In this document: positions 45,082-56,361 of the stretch, piece after piece
Layout of the letters: each line of letters begins with the position of its first letter
How positions within the stretch are numbered: position 1 is the stretch's first letter
NCBI RefSeq assembly: GCF_947241705.1
Contig: NC_079261.1
Coordinates: 744,001-808,000, forward strand
Direction of reading: 5' to 3'
From: Saccharomyces mikatae IFO 1815
Lineage: Eukaryota > Ascomycota > Saccharomycetes > Saccharomycetales > Saccharomycetaceae
Length of the DNA stretch: 64,000 nt
Program-made: the position numbers and the translations under genes
The notes under the pieces: generated by a model
Seen by the model: only the letters and a program-made list of their open reading frames with translations
What the model was told of the DNA's origin: nothing
Databases searched by the model: none

Positions 45082-47025
45082 ATGGCAATACATCAAAACG
45101 AAGACACGCATTCCTCAAACAAGAAAATCTTATACAATACCAATAATATATCCTCATCAAAATCTCGAAGTCTGATGGATATCACAAACACAACAAATAC
45201 TATGAATGGCTCTAGGCCTTCCTCCATGAAAAATTCATTTCCTCTTCCGTCCACAAAAGAATCTTTCTCAACTCTTTCTCGATCAGGTTCTTTGAACATT
45301 AACATGAACAAAATTAAAGATTTAAAAGAACGACAGGACAGAATAAGATCTCAAAGACATTCACTCAGGACTCAATTGATCGAGTGCGAAAGAGAAATTA
45401 AATCCATCAAGTTTCGAGATCTAAGTAAGTCCAAATTTGAACTTTATAAGAAAAATGCCAAACAATCGAAATATTTCAAGCAAGTTAAAGAATTGACGCA
45501 GATCCTTAATTCCAAGGACGGTGAACGAGATAATTTAATTAAGAAGAACAAATCTGCCTTGGTGACTTTACAAACTGAACTGGATCATAACTTAACTTTG
45601 AAAAGAAAGGAATTTCAGGAATCATACAATAATAAACATATTCTTTGGGAGAATGAATTAAAAGTAATGGAAAATTTTGAACCTGACCACGAAATCACCA
45701 AGGAAATATCTCAATTGAAAGAACTACTGCAAGGGCTCAATGAAAATTGGGAGAATTTACAGAAGCAGAACTTGGAAAGACAAGTAAACCACGAATCACA
45801 ATTGAAGATAGAGTTTGCTGCATTCAAAGAAGTTAAATTGAAATCCATCGAAAATTTGACATGTAAACATCATGAATTGCTTACTCAGATAACCAATTTA
45901 CTATCGGAAAGTGAAAAATTACACAAGGAGATAATGCATATAGATACACAAACGGAATATTCAGAACAACAGATCTCAGAAATGAGTGAAAATGTCAAAC
46001 AGTTGGAATTAGCAAACAACCCACTAGCAAATAAATCTTTACAATATGCTTTAGATTTGGAAAATTTACAAAAACGAATAGAAAATTTGAAGGAGATCGC
46101 TTCTCAGCAGGAAAAAATTTATAATGGTACTTATAATACTGTAGAAAGAGAATTACTAAGAAGTAGAAAACTAGAAAACTCCATTATTGAACAAAAAGGG
46201 ACGATGCGTTGTTATGCCTACGTCATGGAACAAAACCTACCTGAGAATCTTTTATTTGACTATGAGAATGGTGTGATCACTCAAAGCCTGAGTGATCATG
46301 TTTACAAATTCAATAGAGTAATATCGTATTTAAAAGTTTCCGAAGATAGATTTTTCACTCAAGAGTACAGAGTCTACCACGATATGTGTCTGGATCAAAA
46401 AAAAAACTTCAACCTAATATCTCTAAGTACAACTCCATATGGTTCATTAAGAGAGTCTTTAATAAAATTTTTGACAGAAAAAGATACAGTGTATCAAAAA
46501 CAATATGTTATTACCTTACAGTTTGTCTTTTTATCAGATGATGAATTTTCCCAAGACATGCTATTGGATTACTCCCATCATGACAAAGACAGCATAAAAT
46601 TGAAATTTGAAAAAAATTCAATTTCTTTGGATTCTAAACTTGTCATTATAGAAAATGGAATTGAAGATTTGCCCGTGAACTTTAGTTGTGATAAACACCC
46701 AGATTTACCTCATTCTGGAATGAGTATAATCAAGGTACAATTTTTTCCCCGAGATTCAAAAAATGATGGTAATGATGAGCCTGTACCGGTTGACTTCTAC
46801 TTTATCGAATTGAACAATTTGAAATCCATTGAACAGTTTGATAAAAGTATTTTTAAGAAAGAACCATGTGAAACCCCTATTGCACTTGTTTTCAAGAAAC
46901 TAATATCTGATACTAAATCCTTTTTCTTGTTGAACTTGAATGACTCAAAAAATGTTAGTAAATTGTTAACAATCTCAGAAGAAGTTCAAACGCAACTTTG
47001 CAAGAAAAAGAAAAAGCCCACTTAA
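45082..47025 (+). CDS. VIK1: Kinesin-associated protein Vik1 (Kar3 partner)
   Basis: The 647-residue protein equals S. cerevisiae Vik1 in length. A Ser/Asn-rich N-terminus is followed by a long coiled coil (about 80-360) and a C-terminal motor-homology fold (about 370-640) that lacks the P-loop and so cannot hydrolyse ATP. It forms a heterodimer with the kinesin-14 Kar3 at spindle poles in mitosis. Paralogue: Cik1; assignment to VIK1 rests on position between YAH1 and HFI1. It converges on HFI1 across 102 bp. Confidence 0.95.
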   Translation: MAIHQNEDTHSSNKKILYNTNNISSSKSRSLMDITNTTNTMNGSRPSSMKNSFPLPSTKESFSTLSRSGSLNINMNKIKDLKERQDRIRSQRHSLRTQLIECEREIKSIKFRDLSKSKFELYKKNAKQSKYFKQVKELTQILNSKDGERDNLIKKNKSALVTLQTELDHNLTLKRKEFQESYNNKHILWENELKVMENFEPDHEITKEISQLKELLQGLNENWENLQKQNLERQVNHESQLKIEFAAFKEVKLKSIENLTCKHHELLTQITNLLSESEKLHKEIMHIDTQTEYSEQQISEMSENVKQLELANNPLANKSLQYALDLENLQKRIENLKEIASQQEKIYNGTYNTVERELLRSRKLENSIIEQKGTMRCYAYVMEQNLPENLLFDYENGVITQSLSDHVYKFNRVISYLKVSEDRFFTQEYRVYHDMCLDQKKNFNLISLSTTPYGSLRESLIKFLTEKDTVYQKQYVITLQFVFLSDDEFSQDMLLDYSHHDKDSIKLKFEKNSISLDSKLVIIENGIEDLPVNFSCDKHPDLPHSGMSIIKVQFFPRDSKNDGNDEPVPVDFYFIELNNLKSIEQFDKSIFKKEPCETPIALVFKKLISDTKSFFLLNLNDSKNVSKLLTISEEVQTQLCKKKKKPT

Positions 47026-47127
47026 GCATAATCACAGTATAGCCTCTTTCTCGCATAGGTGTATAAGAATGATTCATAATCTTTCAATAAATATTACAAC
47101 ATACCACATACACATATATTTTATACA

Positions 47128-48594
47128 TCAATCTTCTGTTAAAATCCCTTTGATAAGCCAATTTAATTCATGCCTGGTACCAACATTTTTTTCGTCTAAC
47201 GGAGTGAAAGTCGGCTTTTCATCCAAGAAATCTGGCAAATCGTCAATACTGCTTTTCATATCTACTAGTTCATTGTCATTAACCAACCCTAAATTAGTTA
47301 ATGCATAGTACGAACCTGAAGGTTCTACCAAATTCGGAAATATAGATAACGAATCATATATATCTTCATTCGTTAATGATATCGTTCTATTTTCGTATAA
47401 TTCTTCGTGAACTCCTTCGCCCGCCTTTGTGATGCTGCTCATCGATACGTCGCCAATATCATCCGTAACACTGTGATTGTTATTGTTACTATTGTTAGTT
47501 TTATCAGCATGGCCATTTTCATCTTTGTCATCTTCCGATTGCTTGATTTTGGCATCGCGTCTATCGGCGGCCATCTCCGATACTGACTTATAAAGTCCAC
47601 TTTCATTCAAATCGTAATAGTCTGAATACTTTTTCCTTCTATAACGGACTGTATCGATGGTAAACTCTATTATATTCTTCAAATATTGATCCAGTGCCAG
47701 TGATATAAGATCTACGCAGCGTGCATCCACTGTACCTACTAACCCATGCTCTCTTGCTATACCAACCATTCTTAAATAAAATGAATCTGTGTCCGGTAAA
47801 GAGTGACTTTCACTTGCTAAAGGAACGTTGAACCCGTTCATTATATCTTGTGACCATTCTAACGGCGTTTTCAAGTTATTACTCTTAACACGTTTCAAAC
47901 TTTCTGGATTGGTCACAATGGGGATCTTCGGTATATTGTTTAATCTGGCCTGAAACACAGAGCAGAAGATAAATCCTCTTTTGCCAGCCTCTTTTGTGAT
48001 CATCTTTAGTCTGTTTCGATCATTTATGGGTAAAGACATGACAATCTTCTTATAAACTTCAATTTGGGAATTATGCTTATTTGTTTTTTTCATTCTATTG
48101 TTTGGATTGTTGCTTCCATTACCAAAACCCCAGGAACTCTCATTACCGTTCCTGCCAAGGGGGTTTTCACGTAAAGAATTTGCAAATATTCCTAGTAAAA
48201 GTTGGTTATGAAGTCGTACTAAACTATGGTGATGATGTGTGTTTGATTTCTCCAAGTTCGTGAGACTTGATGAAAATAGCAGTTCTAACTCATTAGAAAG
48301 TTCCTTTCTAGATAACTTCCCTAAAATGAAAAGACTGATTATTTGAGCATATTTCGTCCAACTTTCTTTCCCCAAAAGTGAGGTTAATTCTTCGATCATA
48401 GCACCCAAATCAATTCTTTGGTTTGATCCCTGAGGTTCTGCACTGTCATTGTTGTCATTATTAGGCTCGGTGTGGTTACTAACAGCGGGACTACCTATCA
48501 AACCTGGTTTCACATAGGCATTTGTGGGAGCTGGTGAAGCGGCTGAATAACTTGACTGTAGGGATTTTGGTGGTGGGGATTGTATGGTTGACAT
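47128..48594 (-). CDS. HFI1: SAGA complex adaptor Hfi1 (Ada1)
   Basis: The 488-residue nuclear protein equals S. cerevisiae Hfi1 in length. It contains the SAGA-Tad1 region (RIDLGAMIEELTSLLGKESWTKYAQIISLFILGKLSR, about 60-100) and a histone-fold helix region near 290-330 (DARCVDLISLALDQYLKNIIE) that pairs with Taf12. It is a structural core subunit of SAGA and SLIK histone acetyltransferase complexes. The ATG at 48594 (MSTIQSPPPKSLQ) is chosen; the six upstream codons start with TTG. Confidence 0.96.
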   Translation of the reverse strand: MSTIQSPPPKSLQSSYSAASPAPTNAYVKPGLIGSPAVSNHTEPNNDNNDSAEPQGSNQRIDLGAMIEELTSLLGKESWTKYAQIISLFILGKLSRKELSNELELLFSSSLTNLEKSNTHHHHSLVRLHNQLLLGIFANSLRENPLGRNGNESSWGFGNGSNNPNNRMKKTNKHNSQIEVYKKIVMSLPINDRNRLKMITKEAGKRGFIFCSVFQARLNNIPKIPIVTNPESLKRVKSNNLKTPLEWSQDIMNGFNVPLASESHSLPDTDSFYLRMVGIAREHGLVGTVDARCVDLISLALDQYLKNIIEFTIDTVRYRRKKYSDYYDLNESGLYKSVSEMAADRRDAKIKQSEDDKDENGHADKTNNSNNNNHSVTDDIGDVSMSSITKAGEGVHEELYENRTISLTNEDIYDSLSIFPNLVEPSGSYYALTNLGLVNDNELVDMKSSIDDLPDFLDEKPTFTPLDEKNVGTRHELNWLIKGILTED

Positions 48595-49087
48595 GATAGA
48601 AAGAAGTTCCAACCCAATATTGTCTTTTTCCCTATGTTTTTATTTAGCAGTGATAACTTAGAGATTATCTTGCAAAAAAAATCACGTGCGCGAAAGTACG
48701 CCTTTTCCAGTGATAATAACTAACTGACAAATGAAAAGAATAACGATGTCTAATCGAACAGTTGTAAGTACAATTTTCAAGGCACAATTAGACAAAGACA
48801 ATACCACGTTGCTCTTGTTTCCAAAGTAAAAGTCATCATTTTCAAACTGACAAATTTATGTCACACCGTAGCTTTAAGTTTCACTTTTCTGTTTAAAATT
48901 GAAATCTGAAAAAGAAGAAAAAAAGAGCGGGAATTACAGCTCGTGCTGAGTGATGCCAACAAAGAGATACCTTTATTATTTCATAACTTGTATATAAAAT
49001 GCTAAACATACTAGTCAACCATTTATTATAATTATAATAACGTATTTTTAATGTTACAGTGAAGGAAACGTGTCAGCTTTTTTTGCC
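48595..49087 (-). promoter_or_regulatory. HFI1 promoter with CACGTG; BBP1 3' end
   Basis: A CACGTG box at 48683-48688, directly followed by CGCGAAAGTACGCC, lies about 90 bp before the HFI1 start. The distal part is the BBP1 3' UTR. No gene seen. Confidence 0.5.
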
Positions 49088-50347
49088 TCAGCGCTCTATA
49101 AATCCGTCTATATTTTTCAAATAATCAGTGTCCCATGAATGCGAATTAGAGTCGTAACTATTGTTGCTATCGTGAAACGGAGTCCTGTCATATCGTACAG
49201 TTGAAAAAATGTTCGAGCCAGCAGAAGTATCTTTTCTTTCGTTTTCACGGAGGCTTAGTTGTAATAATAAATCATGTATCTCGGATTCATAATTGTCTCG
49301 TTGCATATCCTTTTCTATCTGCAAATTAGAGTATTTCAATTCTAAATCAGAAAGTCTTTGCTTCAGGGTTTGTATTTCAAAAATTTTCAGATCCTCCTCC
49401 CGATATAGCTGTTCTCTAGAGGTGGCCAACTCAGCTTCATGACTAATCGTTTGATCAAGAACCTTTTTCAAACTCTTGTATTTCTGGCCCAATGAATAGT
49501 AATTTTCAAAAAGTGTCTTAGATTTTTTCAACTCATTTACCAATTCTGCTCGCATTTCCTCATATGCTTGCTTATAAGTTTGCTCGTTCTTGTGGAATTG
49601 CTCACGCTGCTCTCTAACATCTTCACATAAATCATTTAAATCCCGATTATTCAAATCCATCTGCGCAAAAAGTCCAAAATATGCCTTTTTATACTCTATG
49701 TTTCTCTGACATACGTCTTCGTCCCGGGCTCGGTAATTGTCCAATTCATCACGTTTCTTCCAAGGAGATGGAAATTTGCCTGGAATATCGTTAACCGATA
49801 GCTTATAGGGCGATTTTCTCACTTCGCTAGCTTCACCTTTCTGAAATAATTTGGAAATCAAAGGATCGTCTTCTCGAGGTGGTATAAAGGGTATCTGAGA
49901 ATTGGAAAACTCATTCAGAGGTCTCCTTTTAGTATGCAGTTTGTGGCCAAATGTATCTGTAGGTTCGTTACGAAGTGGTTCTCTCGGTACTACCGGCGCG
50001 GGACTTCGCAAAGATCGTACTCTATCTTTGCCATAGTACTTGTTGTTATCAATTGAGCCAACGCCATTCTCGTCGTACTCAGGGAGTAATTCATACTTCC
50101 TGTGGTACGTTGTGTCCAAACCAGACCAAGAATTCGACCTTGATCGATTCGCGCTCCTTCTATTGAAACCGTTTCCAAAGTTCATCCCGTAATTCGTATC
50201 ATCCTGGGCATACCGAGACCGGTCTCTTCGTTCTGCTTGATCTTTATATTTCATTGAGGGTGATACATCCGTACCAAACAGCGCATCCTTGGTCCACTTG
50301 AACAGACCAAAAATGCCCCCTCCACCTGTATTATCTTCCTGATTCAT
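49088..50347 (-). CDS. BBP1: Spindle pole body anchor Bbp1
   Basis: From the ATG at 50347 ([11 protein letters not shown]) the product has 419 residues. The N-terminal half is basic and Ser/Arg-rich with a hydrophobic [15 protein letters not shown] segment (11-25), and a coiled coil runs from about 225 to 370. Bbp1 binds Mps2 and helps insert the duplicated spindle pole body into the nuclear envelope; it also links Cdc5 and Kar1/Spc29 functions. Another in-frame ATG lies 30 codons upstream at 50437, with no stop between; which start is used depends on the mRNA 5' end. It is divergent from CLN2. Confidence 0.93.
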   Translation of the reverse strand: MNQEDNTGGGGIFGLFKWTKDALFGTDVSPSMKYKDQAERRDRSRYAQDDTNYGMNFGNGFNRRSANRSRSNSWSGLDTTYHRKYELLPEYDENGVGSIDNNKYYGKDRVRSLRSPAPVVPREPLRNEPTDTFGHKLHTKRRPLNEFSNSQIPFIPPREDDPLISKLFQKGEASEVRKSPYKLSVNDIPGKFPSPWKKRDELDNYRARDEDVCQRNIEYKKAYFGLFAQMDLNNRDLNDLCEDVREQREQFHKNEQTYKQAYEEMRAELVNELKKSKTLFENYYSLGQKYKSLKKVLDQTISHEAELATSREQLYREEDLKIFEIQTLKQRLSDLELKYSNLQIEKDMQRDNYESEIHDLLLQLSLRENERKDTSAGSNIFSTVRYDRTPFHDSNNSYDSNSHSWDTDYLKNIDGFIER

Positions 50348-51469
50348 TGTCCAGTAGTCATTCGCCTCTATCCCACTTCGACAATTGATCTTATTTGTTC
50401 TTTTGATCTGTTCCACTTTAATCTTCTTACCTTGCATTAGTTTTCAAGGTGTCAAGTTTTTCGTGATTTTCACCGAGCGACACAAAAACGAGTCGCGTCA
50501 GAAATTATCCTGACGGGAGTTACGAAATATATCACGACTGAAAAAGTGAGAGAAGTCCCCATTCGTTTAATACCCTTTACTTTCATCGCGTACTTCAGAC
50601 TTTCCGGTCTAGTACTTCCTGTGCTGTGGTTCAGTGATAGTCCTGATTTTTTCTCTCACCAGCGAAAGGCAATTTTTGAAATTATATTCGTTTTCCTTTG
50701 TAAGTAACACCTTTTTCTCCGTACTCTTCCGGACTTCTTTCTTGACAATACGATCCAAGCCAATCATTACCTGCTGTTAATGACTACTATTAGAGTCCAT
50801 AATAGCCAATTACCAATTTACGCGAACCTTTACCCGGCCGCTCATTTCCAAAAATGGAAATCCTCGCGAAATTTGTCTCAACGGAAATACACGAAATTCG
50901 TCCCGTTGATCCTCAAAACAGCGTGTTCTAGTCACGAAACACGCCAAAAACCGTTACATTTCCGCATGTGGACAACCGAGGAAGATGTGCATTTGGCGTA
51001 GTTTGTGAGCTATAACTGTTAATATTGAAGTGAACACCAACTGAAACAAATTTTGGTCCCTTTTGAGAACCCCATCTACGAAATGTTGATCTGACAGCCT
51101 TGCTGGAAAGAGGCAAAGGAAAAAAAACCTGCTTAAAGGCAGAGCGCAGATCGGCCTTCTATTTGCGTATCACACGCAACCTCTCGCTACTTGATTATCT
51201 CGCTATCTATTTCATATATAAAAAATAGCAATTGATTCTCATAACTATTAAGCTTCTCTTGCTGGTTTCCCTACATCTTACCCTCAAAGAGTATCAAGAA
51301 ACATTTCTTTTTACTCTAATATCTACTTTAATTCGCCGTCATATTTTCTTCTTATTACAGCATTGCTAGACTCTATAGCTACCCATTCATTCGCTTATCA
51401 CATCATAATTTGCATACAAAAGAAAATATTTTCTTTTTCCCATTCATTCACTAAACTTTACCACCGATC
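50348..51469. promoter_or_regulatory. Divergent BBP1/CLN2 promoter with SBF boxes
   Basis: SBF-type boxes lie at 50865-50871 (CGCGAAA), 50890-50896 (CACGAAA) and 50933-50939 (CACGAAA), about 530-605 bp before the CLN2 start, where the S. cerevisiae cluster also lies. A Reb1 site TTACCCG occurs at 50830-50836, and another CACGAAA on the minus strand at 50459-50465 near BBP1. TTTCATATATAAAAAA near 51210-51225 may be the TATA region. The 73-codon frame at 50780-51001 overlaps the SBF boxes and is most likely chance. Confidence 0.75.
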
Positions 51470-53110
51470 ATGGCTAGTGCTGAGTCAAAACCCCGTATGG
51501 GTCTCATCATTGATACGAAACCTGACTACTATCCAATCGAGCTATCTAACGCAGAACTGCTTTCTCATTTTGAGATGTTGCAAGAGTACCACCAAGAAAT
51601 TTCCACAAATGTTATTGCTCAGTCCTGTAAGTTTAAACCCAATCCAAAACTTATAGACCAACAGCCTGAAATGAACCCCATCGACACAAGATCCAACATC
51701 ATCACTTTTTTATTCGAGCTATCTGTGGTAACTCGAGTTACGAATGGCATTTTTTTCCATGCTGTTAGATTATACGATCGGTACTGCTCTAAAAGAATTG
51801 TGTTACGGGACCAAGCCAAATTGGTTGTGGCAACTTGTCTCTGGTTGGCTGCCAAAACGTGGGGCGGTTGTAACCACATCATCAATAATGTGGTCATCCC
51901 CACTGGTGGGAGATTTTATGGCCCTAACCCAAGAGCCCGTATACCTCGTCTCTCTGAATTGGTTCATTACTGTGGCGATGGACAGGTCTTCGATGAATCA
52001 ATGTTTCTACAAATGGAAAGGCATATTTTAGATACTTTGAATTGGCATATTTATGAGCCAATGATCAATGATTATGTTTTAAATGTGGATGAAAATTGTT
52101 TGATGCAATACGAACTTTATGAGAACCAAGTGACTTATAACAAACAATGGTCTGAGAAACGCCAATCCCAGTTATCACAAGATAGTGATGCCACCGTAGA
52201 TGAAAGGCCTTACCAAAACGAAGAGGAAGAGGAAGAGGAAGACTTGAAGTCGAAGATCAAATTGATTAACATAAAAAAATTTTTAATCGATGCCTCCGCT
52301 TGGCAGTACGATTTGCTCAAGTATGAACTTTTTGAAGTTTCGCATGGTATATTCTCACTCATCAACCAATTCACTAATCAAGACCACGGCCCCTTTTTAA
52401 TGACTCCAATGACACCAGAAAACAAAAACGCTGAAATTTTGAGTGCTTTGATGAACGGCATCGTTTCCATTCCTAAATCCCTCGTGGAAGTGTACAAAAC
52501 AGTTAGCGGTGTTCTGCCTTTCATTAATCAAGTGAAGGAATATCAATTGGATCTACAAAGAAAAATACAAATTGCATCCAACTTGAAACTATCAAGGAAG
52601 CTTACTATATCAACCCCATCATGTTCTTTTGAACATTCAAGCACGACGTCGATTCCTTCACCTACCTATTCATCTCAAAGCCACACACCAATGAGAAACA
52701 TGAGCTCACTTTCAGATAACAGTGTTTTCAGCCGGAATATGGAGCAATCATCTCCAATTACACCAAATATGTACCAATTTAGTCAACATCAGTCAGGAAG
52801 CGTATGTGGTAGTACCGTCAGCGTAAACAGCTTGATGAATACAAAAAACAATCAAAGAATTTATGAAAAAATTGGGGGTCATAAAAGTAACAATGCAATC
52901 AATGATTATATTGATTTATTGAACATCAGTGAGTCTAATAAGGAAAACCAAAACCCTGCAACAGCGCACTACCTCAATGGGGGGCCACCCAAGACAAATT
53001 TCATTAATCAAGGAATATTTCCTTCACCCACAGGCACTATAAATAGTGGTAATTCAAGCAGTGCTTCCTCACTAATTTCTTTTGGTATAGGAAATACCCA
53101 AATAGTATAG
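51470..53110 (+). CDS. CLN2: G1 cyclin Cln2
   Basis: The 546-residue protein (545 in S. cerevisiae) activates Cdc28 at Start. The N-terminal cyclin box (about 50-175) includes [19 protein letters not shown] and [20 protein letters not shown]. The C-terminal third is Ser/Thr/Asn-rich with PEST character and multiple SP/TP sites ([18 protein letters not shown]) used for phosphorylation and SCF-Grr1 turnover. An acidic [10 protein letters not shown] insert lies near 248. Paralogue: Cln1; position next to BBP1 gives CLN2. It is driven by the SBF-box promoter upstream. Confidence 0.97.
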   Translation: MASAESKPRMGLIIDTKPDYYPIELSNAELLSHFEMLQEYHQEISTNVIAQSCKFKPNPKLIDQQPEMNPIDTRSNIITFLFELSVVTRVTNGIFFHAVRLYDRYCSKRIVLRDQAKLVVATCLWLAAKTWGGCNHIINNVVIPTGGRFYGPNPRARIPRLSELVHYCGDGQVFDESMFLQMERHILDTLNWHIYEPMINDYVLNVDENCLMQYELYENQVTYNKQWSEKRQSQLSQDSDATVDERPYQNEEEEEEEDLKSKIKLINIKKFLIDASAWQYDLLKYELFEVSHGIFSLINQFTNQDHGPFLMTPMTPENKNAEILSALMNGIVSIPKSLVEVYKTVSGVLPFINQVKEYQLDLQRKIQIASNLKLSRKLTISTPSCSFEHSSTTSIPSPTYSSQSHTPMRNMSSLSDNSVFSRNMEQSSPITPNMYQFSQHQSGSVCGSTVSVNSLMNTKNNQRIYEKIGGHKSNNAINDYIDLLNISESNKENQNPATAHYLNGGPPKTNFINQGIFPSPTGTINSGNSSSASSLISFGIGNTQIV

Positions 53111-53300
53111 GCTCTGTTTTTCATAATAAAGGGATGGAAAGCAGCCAACAACATTCTAGGAAAGACAACTTTGGCCAAATTCATAGAAGGAAAACTAAAA
53201 ATTCTCAGGGGAAAACAATAAAACTACGTATTCAATATAGAAGTATAATTCTAACGTAGTACATATTTAAATGTTTTTGTAAGAATCAATAAAGACGTCA
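53111..53300 (+). other. CLN2 3' region
   Basis: AT-rich CLN2 3' flank before the first LTR relic. It contains poly-A-signal-like sequence (AATAAA near 53137 and 53217). No gene seen. Confidence 0.4.
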
Positions 53301-53309
53301 AGAAAATAA

Positions 53310-53480
53310 ACCGTCATCAAATTTAGTGGAATAAAAATGACGATGCATAAAATAAAGTGCTAATTATTTCTTTTTAAAGACTCCTACACTTTCCAGGAGA
53401 ACTTCCAGTGTTCCGTATACAAAGTTTTGTTGCCTCTATCGAAATGGAATATTGAGAATATCAGGACATTCCACTGTATT
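53310..53480 (+). mobile_element. Eroded delta LTR fossil (Ty1/Ty2-type), 3' half
   Basis: The text around 53310-53330 (GTCATCAAATTTAGTGGA) and from 53396 (GAGAACTTCCAGTG..GTATAC..TTGCCTCTATC..AATGGAAT) follows the delta LTR consensus of Ty1/Ty2 in order, plus orientation, ending near 53480. It is an old, heavily mutated solo LTR remnant; no internal element is present. The left boundary is uncertain. Confidence 0.6.
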
Positions 53481-54639
53481 TCAGACTCGGTGCTACAGGT
53501 TACGTAGGCAGAGATGCAGTATGTGGCGGAGATAGACAAAAGCATTGAAAACTAGTGTTCTCAAAGGAAACCCCTCCAAGATGGTAGTAATTAATTGTAC
53601 TCTATATACCAGTCACCATTCAACGTGGTGACGATTTGCTGCATGTTGGCCTAAACTACTATCCACCACAGAGAGACCATTTTTACGGGCAGCAGTTTTT
53701 TTGAGAAGCATGGCTAGATAAAATACAGAAGAAGGGCACCAGTTGGTTTAAACCTAATGCCCGCAAAACGTTTCGGTGCGCTTAACAACAGGAAAAATGT
53801 GATTACTATAGCTGTTATTGACACCTGCCTTCGTTCTACGACCCGCTATGCTCGACTGATGAAAATACAACTTAAGAATTGATGTCTTCATCTTACTATT
53901 AGTATATTTTGTGTGGCGTATGGTTACTATATATTTGACACCTGTCTTTCCGTTCAGTTGTTCGCCCCAAAATCTGGGCAATCAACTAGAATTACGAAAA
54001 CGTGTCTAGCCCAATTCACTCCACAAGTTATCAGCTCTTACCTTCTCGTCGACCACGTTGTCTAAAGTGTGGCCGTACCGAATAGTATGTATTACACTAA
54101 TCAAACCGGTGATAGGTGCAACATTTTAATTTAGGCCAATAGGAAGTGTATCACGTTTCCGTTCCAGGTAAATTTACAATTGCATACCGTGTATTATCAA
54201 GGGGCGAAATAGAGGCCCTTCTCGGTTTTGAGTACGCATACATTACGACGCCTACGATTTCTAATTTGCCATTATATTCCGAAGTGCAGCCAATTATTTT
54301 CAAAAGGAAGTACTGCGTAGACGTATACAAAAGTGAATGAGCAACTTTTGTTGGAGCTATAATAATAGATGGTACATCCTAAACTCAGTTTGTTCTGATT
54401 GAACATCTTATATTTCACGTCGATTTTCTTTTGCAAAATTTGAAGTATCCTCGATCATTATGTTTTTATATTTCAGGTTAACAAATTTCAGTTACTTCTT
54501 GCATGCCCGTATATGGCTTTCATCCTGAACTAACTCGTTGCCAGAAATTAGTACACCTTCCCCAAAATAACGCTTGTCGAGGTCAATACTTCATTGTCTT
54601 TTCTACTGTTAGGGCCTTCTGATGACGTGATATAAGGCC
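53481..54639. other. Degenerate intergenic sequence between LTR relics
   Basis: I see no gene with support. Short open frames occur (53754-53981 minus; 54146-54340 plus, 64 codons, ending VDVYKSE) but none shows a family signature or protein-like composition strong enough to call. Confidence 0.4.
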
Positions 54640-54669
54640 TGTCCTTACCCACACTTTTCGACAGCAGCT

Positions 54670-54779
54670 GTTGTAGTTGGAAGATCACATGAACTTCTAG
54701 TACACTCTGTATATCTGATATTATAGCCTTTATCAATAATGAATTTGCAACAATCATCTCATTGTTCGCCTATTTCTCA
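54670..54779 (+). mobile_element. Eroded delta LTR fossil, 3' end
   Basis: The segment follows the 3' end of the delta consensus in plus orientation: GAACTTCTAGTACACTCTGT, ATATTATAGCCTTTATCAA, then CAACAATCATCTCA and CCTATTTCTCA ending at 54779. TGTTGG at 54349 could be its left end, but the distance (431 bp) exceeds the usual 330-340 bp and the middle does not align by eye. A solo LTR remnant of old age. Confidence 0.75.
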
Positions 54780-55317
54780 AAGACGTGCAATGTCACTGAC
54801 TATTCTAATCCTGTGAGTCCCGCGACAACCCTGCAAGCATATCCACTAGATCAAAATTGAGAGGAAAATATTAATTTGGCCTAAATATGGAAAGGAGTCA
54901 CGTACAAGACGAATTCATCACTTGGTTGCAGGGTTCCTCCGGGAGGAAAGTGCTTTCGAAAAGCTTCGACATAAATTGTTGTTTCTGAAAACGTCTATTA
55001 TGCGCATTCCTTTTACATCAATCATAGGGCGAAGTCTTAACCCAGAAATCTTTAACTATTCAACGAAAACGATCTCGTGCATCATAAGCTACAAATATTA
55101 TGAACTTCAGATTTTTAAGAACAACTTTTTTAACCATGACTAACGATTATTGAAATAGATGTAGGGTGAAATATCCCCCCGTAAGATGTTCAGAAATTCA
55201 ACAGATTGTCTCTAGAAGCTGAACAGCAGCCACTTTAAGTACATGTACTAAAGCAACTTGTAATACTCTATATAAACGGAGAGTATCGACAGCTCGTCCA
55301 AGCATAATGTTTTCTTC

Positions 55318-56293
55318 ATGTGCTCAACGATCACCATGAATGAATCTAGGCCAACACCCCGAGAGATAAATCGACTAGTATTCTGGATGCGATGGTGTGT
55401 TGCTGCTTTAATCACAACTACGATCATCTTCAGCGCTTCACTTATTAAAGGCATCACCGCTAAAGAAGGGTGTCCATTTACGATAGACAAAGCGCTTTAT
55501 ATTCCTATGATACACAAATCAGTGGAAGCATATAGGCTAGCTTTAAAGGGACCATTATAGCAGATTATTTTGTTGCACCCCATTTGTCGTCACCCAAGTT
55601 ATCCAAAAGATACTGGTGGTACTGGGTGGAAATTGTCTTCGGAAAGTCGACACAACATTCAATATGAATACTGCCGCTTCAGTAAAGCTGCGATGAATGG
55701 ATCAACTATATATGGGATGTAGGGACGACTATTGCTGCCTGGGGTGGCAGTGCAAAAAAGAAGGCTGTTTGTTGAACTACCTCACGGAGGTTGGAAAAGA
55801 GACGTTTCACCTTTGTTGGATGACGTCGCTGATTTATTGGACTCGTAAGGTATAGGTCTACTGGGAACAGACTATTTTAATTATTCAGAAATGACAGAAG
55901 CACAAGTAACAGACTGCCTAATGTGGCGGTCCTTAACAATCAGTTAATACAACGTGATGTATATTTAACAACGTTACTAGTTACAGCATTGTCGAATAGC
56001 ACAGTAATATACTGGCAAAAATATGATAAAAAACAGCAGAGGCACCATGAATTCCGGTGCTATGCCCCCATATTTTGATGAACTTGAATATGACATCTGG
56101 CAGATGACGAGGTGCCCTTCAAGCCTCAGAAATGCTTGTGGTGATTTATGATGATTGAGTCTTTCAACATTACATTGAAAAGTATGAATTCGATAATATT
56201 TTTGATCAACAAATTCAAAACATCGATTTTCGTGAAAATTGCAAAAGTGGGATCCAAGAAATTATTATTTTAGGTGAGAGTTTGTTTGTCTAG
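55318..56293 (+). pseudogene. Decayed gene of unknown family, probably membrane protein
   Basis: An 80-codon open frame (55318-55560) encodes a segment with one clear membrane span (WCVAALITTTIIFSASLI). After it, protein-like stretches continue in more than one frame: a Trp-rich stretch around 55562-55650, a segment near 55750-55930 (LFVELPHGGW and EMTEAQVTDCLMWRSL), and a charged tail ending at 56293. Amino-acid composition is coding-like but no intact long frame exists, so this looks like a gene with several breaks. I do not recognise the family. In S. cerevisiae the uncharacterised membrane protein YPL257W lies in the same interval, which makes it a candidate relative, but this is only positional. 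Confidence 0.45.
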
Positions 56294-56361
56294 AGTGGTT
56301 TTAACGGTTAAATGATTGAGCAAGGGTTTATTTTACTCTTTTTTTCTTGTATTACATATTT

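Noticed and set aside
50780-51001. 73-codon plus-strand frame between BBP1 and CLN2
   Set aside because: It overlaps the SBF boxes of CLN2 and has no homology signal that I recognise.
53481-53700. Possible oxidoreductase remnant with a Gly-Ala-Thr-Gly-Tyr-Val-Gly reading
   Set aside because: The motif is short and isolated; the preceding sequence is a delta LTR remnant and the frame stops soon after, so chance is more likely.
54349-54779. A full-length delta LTR starting at TGTTGG (54349)
   Set aside because: The span of 431 bp is too long and only the last ~110 bp align by eye; only the 3' end is reported.
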